Source: Candidatus Copromonas faecavium (nom. illeg.) (GTDB lineage Bacteria; Bacillota; Clostridia; Lachnospirales; Lachnospiraceae). Taken from it: a stretch of DNA of 33,075 nucleotides. The stretch lies in assembly GCA_018712915.1 (NCBI GenBank), contig DVGC01000053.1, positions 1 to 33,075 on the forward strand. The letters are read 5' to 3'. The notes below the pieces were generated by a model. The model did not search any database, was not told the origin of the DNA, and was given only the letters and a program-made list of their open reading frames with translations. A program made the translations under genes and the position numbers. The number at the start of each line of letters is the position of its first letter. The first letter of the stretch is position 1. Below are positions 8,192 to 14,336 of this stretch, in pieces.

Positions 8192-8200
8192 TGATATACT
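8192..8200 (+). promoter_or_regulatory. Extended -10 promoter of the cell-wall-binding protein gene
   Basis: TGA immediately before TATACT (8195-8200) forms an extended -10 (TGn). The -35 at about 8172 is poor, as expected for this promoter class. The start codon is 46 nt downstream. Confidence 0.5.
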
Positions 8201-8246
8201 GATGACGTTTCCAAAAAGAAAGAAACAAGTATGAGGAGGAAGAGAA

Positions 8247-9137
8247 ATGAAGAAAATGATAAAGGCAACAGGTGTGATCTGTGCGGCTGCTCTGGCAGCG
8301 GCGATGTGTTTTTCCAGTCTGGCAGAAACGGCCAGTACAACGGACACTTCTGCAGCCGTTACGCTGGGACCGGTGCAGTTTGATGGAACGGTTGTATCCG
8401 TAGAAGAGGATCGGTTTGTGATGAACCGGGTGCTGGAAGGAGGTAACTCCGAACTGGTGGTGAACGTATCAGACGAAACCCGCCTTCTGGATGGGGTCAA
8501 TGGATATCCGATTTCCATGGACAATCTGGATGTTGGAGAGACGGTTCGTGTGTATGTGGGTCCGGCCATGACCATGAGCCTGCCGCCGATTTCCAACGGT
8601 GTGGTGGTTCTGGCGGATATGCCGGCAGATGGAAGCTTCCCGGTATATACTCAGGTGGAGAGCGTAACATGGGATTCCGAACAGACGGATGGAGTTTACG
8701 TATTAACTGCGGCGGATGGAAAGACTTACCGCATCAACTCCTCCACGACCCTGCTTCCTTACCTGACGAGGAACCTGATCCGCGTGGATGATTTGACTGC
8801 CGGATCCAATATTCTGCTTTGGTCAGATACAGATTCTGTATATGATGGATATGCGGCAAAGATTGTTTTATTCCCGTCTGATACGCAGGGAGAGACCGGT
8901 ACGGTTTCCGATGGATGGCAGGAAACAGATGAGGGATGGGTTTACTACAGAAATGGTGAGCTTCACACCGGCTGGCTTCTTGATGGTGACAACTGGTATT
9001 ACCTGAATCCGGAGAATGGCCTGATGATGACAGGATTCCTGACGCTGGATGGAAAGACCTACTATCTGGAGAGTGATGGAAAGATGCTGACGGAGGCCAG
9101 GGTATTCACACCGGATGCCAATGGAGAACTTCATTAG
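8247..9137 (+). CDS. Secreted protein with C-terminal cell-wall (choline-binding-type) repeats
   Basis: A 296-residue exported protein. A signal peptide occupies residues 1-26 (KKMIK, a hydrophobic AALAAAMCF core, cleavage probably after SLA). Residues about 35-205 form an unrecognised beta-rich region with repeated patterns such as VVSVEEDRFVM and VYVLTAADGKTYRI, perhaps two OB-like units. From about residue 220 there are aromatic-glycine repeats (GWVYYRNGELHTGW, NWYYLNPENGLMMTGF, KTYYLESDGKM) of the CW_binding_1 type, which anchor proteins non-covalently to the wall. The start has a GAGGAAGAG-type site upstream. It stands alone between a terminator and its own terminator. The N-terminal function is unknown. 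Confidence 0.85.
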   Translation: MKKMIKATGVICAAALAAAMCFSSLAETASTTDTSAAVTLGPVQFDGTVVSVEEDRFVMNRVLEGGNSELVVNVSDETRLLDGVNGYPISMDNLDVGETVRVYVGPAMTMSLPPISNGVVVLADMPADGSFPVYTQVESVTWDSEQTDGVYVLTAADGKTYRINSSTTLLPYLTRNLIRVDDLTAGSNILLWSDTDSVYDGYAAKIVLFPSDTQGETGTVSDGWQETDEGWVYYRNGELHTGWLLDGDNWYYLNPENGLMMTGFLTLDGKTYYLESDGKMLTEARVFTPDANGELH

Positions 9138-9160
9138 AACTGGAAAAGAATGGGCTCAAA

Positions 9161-9260
9161 GGGCGGCAGATAAAATCTGAAAGACAGTGAAATGAAGGGG
9201 CGGCAGATAAGCTCCGAAAGACAGTGAAACGAAGGGGCGGCAGATTAGCCCCGCAAGACA
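9161..9260 (+). repeat. 37-bp direct tandem repeat, 2.7 copies
   Basis: Copies begin GGGCGGCAGAT at 9161, 9198 and 9235, exactly 37 bp apart; the third ends after about 26 bp. The first two differ at a few positions. The repeats sit between the stop codon of the cell-wall protein gene and its terminator, so they would be transcribed in its 3' UTR. There is no spacer-repeat alternation, so this is not CRISPR. Confidence 0.9.
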
Positions 9261-9278
9261 AGAGAATAGAAACACAGG

Positions 9279-9315
9279 ACAGGCGCCGGGATTTCTTGTT
9301 CCGGCGCCTGTTTCT
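9279..9315 (+). terminator. Terminator after the cell-wall protein gene and 37-bp repeats
   Basis: A perfect 11-bp stem, ACAGGCGCCGG (9279-9289) with CCGGCGCCTGT (9301-9311), 11-nt loop, then TTCTG. The T-run is short. Confidence 0.7.
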
Positions 9316-9414
9316 GCCTGCCGGGGCGGGGATCTGAAAGAATGGAAAATTCAGGAACATGTATGGAAACTGGAAAGCAGGGAGAAATGCTCAAACAGAT
9401 ATAAAGAAATTTAC

Positions 9415-9437
9415 AATATTATATTTTGTATAATACT
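9415..9437. promoter_or_regulatory. Operator 1 of the padR operon (inverted repeat)
   Basis: AATATTATA at 9415-9423 and TATAATACT at 9429-9437 form an inverted repeat with a 5-bp centre and one mismatch. It lies just upstream of the -35. The same half-site and spacing recur at 9448-9470, centre to centre 33 bp away, about three helical turns. Confidence 0.65.
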
Positions 9438-9438
9438 A

Positions 9439-9467
9439 TTGACATCTAATATTATACGGAATATAAT
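9439..9467 (+). promoter_or_regulatory. Consensus sigma-A promoter of the padR operon
   Basis: TTGACA at 9439-9444, 17-bp spacer, TATAAT at 9462-9467: a full consensus match, expected to be strong unless repressed. Confidence 0.9.
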
Positions 9468-9470
9468 ATT
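9448..9470. promoter_or_regulatory. Operator 2 of the padR operon (perfect inverted repeat over the -10)
   Basis: AATATTATA (9448-9456) and TATAATATT (9462-9470) are exact inverted repeats around CGGAA. The right half contains the -10 box, so a bound regulator would block RNA polymerase. PadR proteins commonly repress their own operon through such palindromes; the identity of the binder is inferred from position. Confidence 0.7.
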
Positions 9471-9498
9471 GCATATAGACCAGGAAGGAGGAAGGCCT

Positions 9499-9819
9499 AT
9501 GGTATTCAATACCGGAGCGGCTCTGCTGGATGCCATTGTTCTGGCGGCCGTGTCAATGGAGGAGAATGGTACTTATGGCTATAAGATTACCCAGGACGTC
9601 CGGAAGGCCATAGACATTTCAGAATCGACCCTTTATCCGGTACTCCGCAGGCTGCAGAAAGAGCAATGCCTGGAGACGTATGATCTGGCAATTGACGGCA
9701 GAAACAGAAGATACTACAGGCTGACGGAGACAGGCCGTGCCCAGCTGGCTCTTTATAAGGGGGAGTGGGCAGTCTATTCCAGGAACATATCACGGATTTT
9801 TGAGGAGGCCAAAATATGA
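9499..9819 (+). CDS. PadR family transcriptional regulator
   Basis: A 106-residue PadR protein with the winged-helix DNA-binding domain: GYKITQDVRKAIDISESTLYPVLRRLQKE (about residues 28-56) holds the recognition helix, and YDLAIDGRNRRYYRLTETGRAQL is the usual wing plus start of the dimerisation helix. ATG 9499 is chosen because GAAGGAGG lies 8 nt upstream; a longer frame from TTG 9439 would start inside the -35 box. Its stop overlaps the next start by 4 bp (ATGA). PadR next to HAAS/DUF1700, DUF4097 and PspC genes is a recurring Firmicute arrangement linked to envelope stress; the effector is not visible. Confidence 0.93.
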   Translation: MVFNTGAALLDAIVLAAVSMEENGTYGYKITQDVRKAIDISESTLYPVLRRLQKEQCLETYDLAIDGRNRRYYRLTETGRAQLALYKGEWAVYSRNISRIFEEAKI

Positions 9820-10838
9820 AGAGGGAAGTTTTTATGAAGGAGCTGGAATACCTTCTGCAGGATATTCCCGACGAAGAAAGGGAGGAGGCGATTTCCTACT
9901 ATCGGGATTATCTTGAGGAGGCTGGAAGCGAAAACGAAGAAAAGGTCATCGAGGAGTTTGGAAGTCCCGAACGGGTGGCGGCAATCATCCGTGCGGATTT
10001 GTCGGGGAACTTAAAGGACGGAGGCTCCTTTACGGATACGGGATACGATGATGAGCGGTTCCGGGATCCCAATTTTCAGGTGGCTAAGCGGCTGGATCTG
10101 CCGGATGAAAAGGAATCAGCGGCAGAAAGCGGGCAGGAGGCGCAGAAACAGGCACAGGATGGAACCTGCGGGGAGGCTGTATACGGTAACGGGGAGTCTC
10201 AGAACGGAGCCTATGCCGGCAGTTATCAGAATGGAACGGGCCGGGAAAACGGAGGATACGGCGGAAATGGGGCTTACAAAGATGCAGGAACCTATCAGAA
10301 CGGAGCTTATCAGAATGGCACTTATCAGGGAGAAGCCTATCAGGGGGCTGGCGGTTCCCGGGGCAGTGCCTATGAAAATGGCGGACAGTATCGGGAAAAG
10401 TATACAAGAAGCAAGGTGAGAAATCCCGGAGAGGGAAGAAAGCCGTGGACCAACGGCATTCTAAAGCTGGTCCTCTGGGGAATCCTTTTGATTGTGGCCA
10501 GCCCGTTTCTTCTGGGCGCCATTGCCATTGCAGGCGGGATTCTCGTTGGAGCAGTGACGGCAGTTTTCGGAATTTTATTTTGTACTGTCTGCCTGACCAT
10601 AGCGGCTTTTGTCGGAGGAATCGCTCTGGGAGTTCTGGGACTGGTGATGTTAGCCTCTCTTTCTGTCCTGGACAGTCTTCTTATGATTGCCTGCTCGCTG
10701 ATGTCCATCGGGGCCGGGCTGATCGGAGCGGCTGTTATCGCGTGGTTCTTTTGCATATTCCTGCCGTTTTTATGGAAGGGAGTGAAAAAGCTCTGGGGAA
10801 TCCTGTTCCGCAGAGTGAAGGAGGCACAGGTAGAATGA
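9816..10838 (+). CDS. HAAS domain (DUF1700-like) membrane protein with Asn-Gly-Tyr repeat region
   Basis: A 340-residue protein. Residues 1-65 form the HAAS/DUF1700 signature (MKREVFMKELEYLLQDI, then ISYYRDYLEEAG and VIEEFGSPERVAAII). Residues about 122-192 are low complexity, rich in Gly, Asn, Tyr and Gln, with repeated YQNG units (TYQNGAYQNGTYQGEAYQG). Residues about 214-322 contain four or more hydrophobic stretches ending in a basic tail (KGVKKLWGILFRRVK). Family knowledge links DUF1700 proteins to PadR regulators and DUF4097 partners as membrane stress modules; the mechanism is unclear. It overlaps both padR and the DUF4097 gene by 4 bp. The repeat region is unusual and looks intrinsically disordered. 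Confidence 0.88.
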   Translation: MKREVFMKELEYLLQDIPDEEREEAISYYRDYLEEAGSENEEKVIEEFGSPERVAAIIRADLSGNLKDGGSFTDTGYDDERFRDPNFQVAKRLDLPDEKESAAESGQEAQKQAQDGTCGEAVYGNGESQNGAYAGSYQNGTGRENGGYGGNGAYKDAGTYQNGAYQNGTYQGEAYQGAGGSRGSAYENGGQYREKYTRSKVRNPGEGRKPWTNGILKLVLWGILLIVASPFLLGAIAIAGGILVGAVTAVFGILFCTVCLTIAAFVGGIALGVLGLVMLASLSVLDSLLMIACSLMSIGAGLIGAAVIAWFFCIFLPFLWKGVKKLWGILFRRVKEAQVE

Positions 10839-11713
10839 AAAAATTCGTGAAATATGGAACGATAACCGGAGGAATCCTTTTGATTGTGGGAATCGGACTG
10901 GCAACAGCGGCCTTCGTTTTGGGAGCCAATCCTGTCCGAATTGTACGGTTCATCGAAGAACGGTTTGATTATGGAAATTATGATGACTGGGCCGCATATT
11001 CAGATTCCGGGAGCGGAGAATGGAGCGAACCGCTTTTTGAGACGGAGCTTACCGAGTATGAGGATCCGACAGGAAACGGCTTTGAAGCCGGCTATGTTGC
11101 TGTGACGGAGTTTAATCTTTCTCAGAGCGGCGGAATGGTGGAAATTCTTCCGGGAGGAGCGGCGGACGAGTTCAGAGTGATCAGCGAGGGCGGAAAGATC
11201 GAAAATCTGCATTACACCGGAACGGAGCACTGGCAGAGACTCAGCTTGGATGCGCGGGAGGGAGAAAGCTATACGGTTTACATTCCTGAAAGCTGGATCA
11301 TGGAAAAGCTGGAGGCGGAAGTGACCGGCGGCTCCTTTCATGCAGAAGGGCTTCAGGCCATGAAGGCTGAGCTTCATGCCATGGGCGGAGAAATCTCTGC
11401 CGAACAGTTGTATGGAAACGAAGTGGAATTGAACTGCGAAAACGGAATTTTGACCTGGTCATCCCTGGCTTCCGGACTGGACCAGGTGGATGCGGAATGC
11501 GTCAGCGGACAGATGGATATCTTAATTCCCCAGGACCTGGAGGATGGCGGAATCCGGTATGATCTGGAATGGGATCAGGGGATGATTTCGCTGCCATCGG
11601 AGATTTTTGAGGGAACGGGAGAACGGCTGATTGACGGAGACGAAGGAATGACCGTATTTACGCTTGATGCCGGACCGGATGGCAGAATTACCGTGGATCC
11701 TTCTCTGGTTTAG
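10835..11713 (+). CDS. DUF4097-type membrane-anchored beta-helix protein
   Basis: A 292-residue protein with one N-terminal membrane segment (about residues 7-32, ITGGILLIVGIGLATAAFVLG) and an exported domain of short repeating beta strands such as VTGGSFHAEGLQ, HAMGGEISAEQL and CENGILTWSSL, typical of DUF4097 putative adhesin-like folds. The residues just after the membrane segment are rich in Asp, Tyr and Ser. It starts in a 4-bp overlap (ATGA) with the HAAS gene. It probably sits outside the membrane and works with the HAAS and PspC proteins; no enzymatic motif is visible. Confidence 0.85.
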   Translation: MKKFVKYGTITGGILLIVGIGLATAAFVLGANPVRIVRFIEERFDYGNYDDWAAYSDSGSGEWSEPLFETELTEYEDPTGNGFEAGYVAVTEFNLSQSGGMVEILPGGAADEFRVISEGGKIENLHYTGTEHWQRLSLDAREGESYTVYIPESWIMEKLEAEVTGGSFHAEGLQAMKAELHAMGGEISAEQLYGNEVELNCENGILTWSSLASGLDQVDAECVSGQMDILIPQDLEDGGIRYDLEWDQGMISLPSEIFEGTGERLIDGDEGMTVFTLDAGPDGRITVDPSLV

Positions 11714-11744
11714 AGAAGGGCAATGGATAAAAGGAGGGCTTTGA

Positions 11745-11942
11745 ATGGAGGTAAGAAGGTTGTATCGCTCATCAGCGGATCGGATGCTGCTTGGCGTCTG
11801 CGGTGGGATTGGTGAATATTTGAACGTGGACCCGACGATTGTGCGGCTCTTGTGGGCTATTCTGGTGTTCTGGGGAGGAATCGGACTGCTTGCTTATCTC
11901 GTGGCGGCGATTATCATTCCCGGAGAGCCCAATGTACATTAG
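11745..11942 (+). CDS. PspC domain protein
   Basis: A 65-residue membrane protein matching the PspC domain end to end: RLYRSSADRMLLGVCGGIGEYL (residues about 5-26) followed by DPTIVRLLWAILVF and the membrane helix WGGIGLLAYLVAAIIIP. The start is fixed by AAGGAGGG about 9 nt upstream. It follows DUF4097 by 31 bp and precedes a strong terminator, so it closes the padR operon. PspC proteins belong to phage-shock-type envelope stress responses; here it is a minimal stand-alone domain. Confidence 0.93.
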   Translation: MEVRRLYRSSADRMLLGVCGGIGEYLNVDPTIVRLLWAILVFWGGIGLLAYLVAAIIIPGEPNVH

Positions 11943-11988
11943 GAAGAATGGCTAATGGCTGCTCCAATAAAACTTTACAGGTACAGAG

Positions 11989-12058
11989 GCTGCCGGAAGG
12001 CAGCAGGATTCCCCGGAATACGGGCTCCCTGGAGGGGCTGTATATCCGGGGATTTTTT
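11989..12058 (+). terminator. Terminator of the padR operon with a preceding tetraloop hairpin
   Basis: GCTGCC (11989-11994) pairs with GGCAGC (11999-12004) over a GGAA tetraloop. Then TCCCCGGA (12010-12017) pairs with TCCGGGGA (12045-12052), enclosing a small GC stem, followed by six T (12053-12058). Confidence 0.85.
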
Positions 12059-12125
12059 GGGCACAATTTCAGTACGGCCGGGAAATCAACCGATGGCTGA
12101 AATTCCTAGGAAAGGAGCAGATTGC

Positions 12126-12344
12126 ATGCCGAAGAAGAAAAAGGAAGAACCGGTGGATCCGAAGAACCTGAAGCCGGAAGACAAAATGAAATTTGAGATT
12201 GCCACAGAACTGGGGCTGGCAGATAAGGTGGTGGCCGGCGGCTGGCGGTGCCTGACAGCCAAGGAAAGCGGAAGAATCGGAGGGCTGATCACAAAACGGA
12301 AAAGGGAACTGGCCGGGGGAAAGAAGGAGGAAAACAGTCGTTGA
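12126..12344 (+). CDS. Small acid-soluble spore protein, alpha/beta type (divergent)
   Basis: A 72-residue basic protein. The central and C-terminal parts match the alpha/beta SASP signature: KFEIATELGLADKV (family: KYEIA.E.G) and LTAKESGRIGGLITKRKREL (family: TSR.NGSVGGEITKRLV). The N-terminus (MPKKKKEEPVDPKN) is Lys-rich. Such proteins coat and protect DNA in dormant spores, so the organism is presumably a spore former. ATG 12126 follows AAAGGAG; an upstream in-frame extension would cross the previous terminator and is rejected. I could not find a convincing sigma-G promoter. The stop codon overlaps the -35 of the next operon. Confidence 0.8.
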   Translation: MPKKKKEEPVDPKNLKPEDKMKFEIATELGLADKVVAGGWRCLTAKESGRIGGLITKRKRELAGGKKEENSR

Positions 12345-12369
12345 AAATGCCGGAAAAATCTCCTATAAT
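12341..12369 (+). promoter_or_regulatory. Promoter of the cobalamin operon, overlapping the SASP stop codon
   Basis: TTGAAA (12341-12346), 17-bp spacer, TATAAT (12364-12369). The -35 contains the TGA stop of the SASP gene. Only about 25 nt lie between the likely transcript start and the cbiG start codon, too short for a cobalamin riboswitch. Confidence 0.8.
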
Positions 12370-12399
12370 GGAATTAGAAAGCATGCAGGGAGTGACTTG

Positions 12400-13548
12400 G
12401 TGAAGATAGTATTCATCTGTTTTACAGAGAAAGGATTCCGGACAGAGGCCAGGCTGGCGGAGGGACTGAAAAACAAAGGGCATCATCCGATGTTATTTGC
12501 CATGGGAACCCATGTGCTGCAGAATGTGAACCGGGCGGCAGGGCCGGCTTTCGAGGCGGTAAAGCCGGGGGAGCTTTCTGCGTGGACAGGAGCCTGGTTT
12601 TCTTCAGCCGATGCCATGATTTTTATCGGAGCCTGCGGAATTGCGGTTCGCGCCATCGCACCTTATGTCCGCGACAAACGGACAGATCCGGCAGTTCTTT
12701 CTGTGGATGATTCCGGCGCGTTTGTGATTCCAGTTCTTTCCGGACATCTGGGAGGGGCAAATGCGCTGGCATATGAGGCGGCCGGAATCCTGAAGGCCTG
12801 TCCGGTTATCACAACGGCTACAGATGTGAACCGGAAATTTGCCGTGGATGTGTTTGCCAAGGACAACGGGCTTGTGATAGGAGACATGACAGCGGCAAAG
12901 GAAATTTCGGCGGCTCTTCTGGCGGGGGATCCGGTGGGCCTTTTCAGTGATTTTTCTTTCAGAGGGCAAATCCCTGACGGGCTCTGTCCGGACCGGATCT
13001 GTCTTCATAATTTCTGGATCACATATTCAAAACCGGAGAAGCTGGAAATTGGAAAAGAGCGGCTTTTGAAGCTGGTCCCCAAATGTATTGCCGTTGGGAT
13101 TGGATGCAGGAAGGGAACTTCGAAAGAGGCAATTTCTCATGCAGTCCAGGAAGCTTTTCTGGAACATCACCTGGATGTTTCAGGCATCTGTGCCCTGTCC
13201 AGCATCGATTTAAAGAGCCGGGAAGAAGGCATCTGCTCACTGGCCAGAGAATGGGGAGTTCCCTTCCTTACCTATAAGAAAGAGGAACTGGAACAGGTTC
13301 CGGGGCAGTTTGCGGAATCAGATTTTGTCAAAAAGACCGTAGGAATTGGAAACGTCTGTGAACGGGCAGCGGCGGCTGCCTGTCTGGAGGCGGGAAAGGA
13401 GGTTCGCCTCCTGATTCCCAAGCGGGCTGGAAACGGTGTGACTGTGGCGGCCGCCTGCTTCGAGCCGGAAATCCGGTTTGAAGGAGAGAGAAAACGGGGT
13501 TCAAAAGGGAAAGCGGATGGTCAGGAGAAATCTGGCAGAGAAGCATAA
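12400..13548 (+). CDS. cbiG: Cobalt-precorrin 5A hydrolase
   Basis: A 382-residue CbiG of the anaerobic cobalamin pathway, which opens the lactone ring of cobalt-precorrin-5A and releases acetaldehyde. The N-terminal half has IGACGIAVRAIAPYVRDKRTDPAVLSVDD and PVLSGHLGGANALA, family hallmarks; the C-terminal half has AVGIGCRKGTSKEAI and SIDLKSREEGI followed by GIGNVCERAA. The last 25 residues are a charged tail beyond the usual end. GTG 12400 is preferred, 8 nt after AGGGAG; TTG 12397 is possible. A SASP lies upstream and cobU downstream after about 100 bp, so this is a fragment of a larger cobalamin gene set. Confidence 0.94.
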   Translation: MKIVFICFTEKGFRTEARLAEGLKNKGHHPMLFAMGTHVLQNVNRAAGPAFEAVKPGELSAWTGAWFSSADAMIFIGACGIAVRAIAPYVRDKRTDPAVLSVDDSGAFVIPVLSGHLGGANALAYEAAGILKACPVITTATDVNRKFAVDVFAKDNGLVIGDMTAAKEISAALLAGDPVGLFSDFSFRGQIPDGLCPDRICLHNFWITYSKPEKLEIGKERLLKLVPKCIAVGIGCRKGTSKEAISHAVQEAFLEHHLDVSGICALSSIDLKSREEGICSLAREWGVPFLTYKKEELEQVPGQFAESDFVKKTVGIGNVCERAAAAACLEAGKEVRLLIPKRAGNGVTVAAACFEPEIRFEGERKRGSKGKADGQEKSGREA

Positions 13549-13649
13549 CTGAACGGAAAACTGCCGGGAGGGAAACGACGGACGGGGAAAGAACCGCTCC
13601 GGCAGACGACCGGCGGCTGAAATTGCGGGAAGCACAGAGGAAAAGGAAG

Positions 13650-14336
13650 ATGATGATTCTTGTAACGGGCGGGAGTGCCAGCGGAAAGTCGGAGTTTGCG
13701 GAACAATGTGTTCTTTCTTTTGGAGAAAGAAAACGATTTTATGTGGCCACCATGATTGCCTGGGACGAGGAGTGCAGGAAGCGGATTCAGCGTCATCGGG
13801 CCATGCGGGCGAAAAAGAATTTTGATACCATCGAACAGCCGGTGGACTTGAAACAGGCTATGGTTCCGCCGGGAAGTGCAGTTTTGCTGGAATGTGTTTC
13901 CAATCTGGCGGCCAATGAGTTATTCCGGGAGATGCCGGGGCAGGGGAAGGCGCTGCCGGCAGACCGGCAGGAAGAAAAGCGGACAGAGAGTGCCAGGCAG
14001 CGGATTCTTGAAGGGATTTTGTCCTTAAAGGCACAGTGCGGGCATCTGGTGGTGGTAACCAATGAAGTGTTTTCCGACGGGGAGCAGTATGATGTCGAAA
14101 CGGAAGGTTACCGGATGCTGCTGGGAGATATCAATTGCCGGCTGGCCGCCATGGCAGATGAAGTATATGAGGTGGCCTGCGGCATTCCAACGGTACTGAA
14201 GAAAGGGCCGGAAGGGCAAAACTGGAAGGAAACGAGGCCGGAGAAAAGGCCTGGGGAACCGGAAACAGGGAAAGCTGCTGAAACAGGAAATCGAGTCAGG
14301 CAAAACCAGGAGGAAGAAAAGAGGATGTACATATGA
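13650..14336 (+). CDS. cobU: Adenosylcobinamide kinase / guanylyltransferase
   Basis: A 228-residue protein with the CobU P-loop GGSASGKS (residues 7-14), the RHRAMR motif near residues 47-52 that holds the guanylylated His, and VVVTNEVFSDG near 130-140. It phosphorylates adenosylcobinamide and transfers GMP to it in nucleotide-loop assembly. Typical CobU is about 180 residues; the last 40 or so are a low-complexity charged extension (Glu, Lys, Gly, Asn). ATG 13650 or 13653 follows GAGGAAAAGGAAG. The end overlaps the next gene by 4 bp (ATGA), so the two are coupled. Confidence 0.9.
   Translation: MMILVTGGSASGKSEFAEQCVLSFGERKRFYVATMIAWDEECRKRIQRHRAMRAKKNFDTIEQPVDLKQAMVPPGSAVLLECVSNLAANELFREMPGQGKALPADRQEEKRTESARQRILEGILSLKAQCGHLVVVTNEVFSDGEQYDVETEGYRMLLGDINCRLAAMADEVYEVACGIPTVLKKGPEGQNWKETRPEKRPGEPETGKAAETGNRVRQNQEEEKRMYI

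Noticed and set aside
10445-10834. 130-codon extension of the DUF4097 frame
   Set aside because: It overlaps the HAAS gene in another frame; the ATGA overlap at 10835 and the membrane segment right after it mark the true start.
12345-12399. Cobalamin riboswitch before cbiG
   Set aside because: Only about 25 nt of leader follow the predicted promoter; no B12-box sequence is present.
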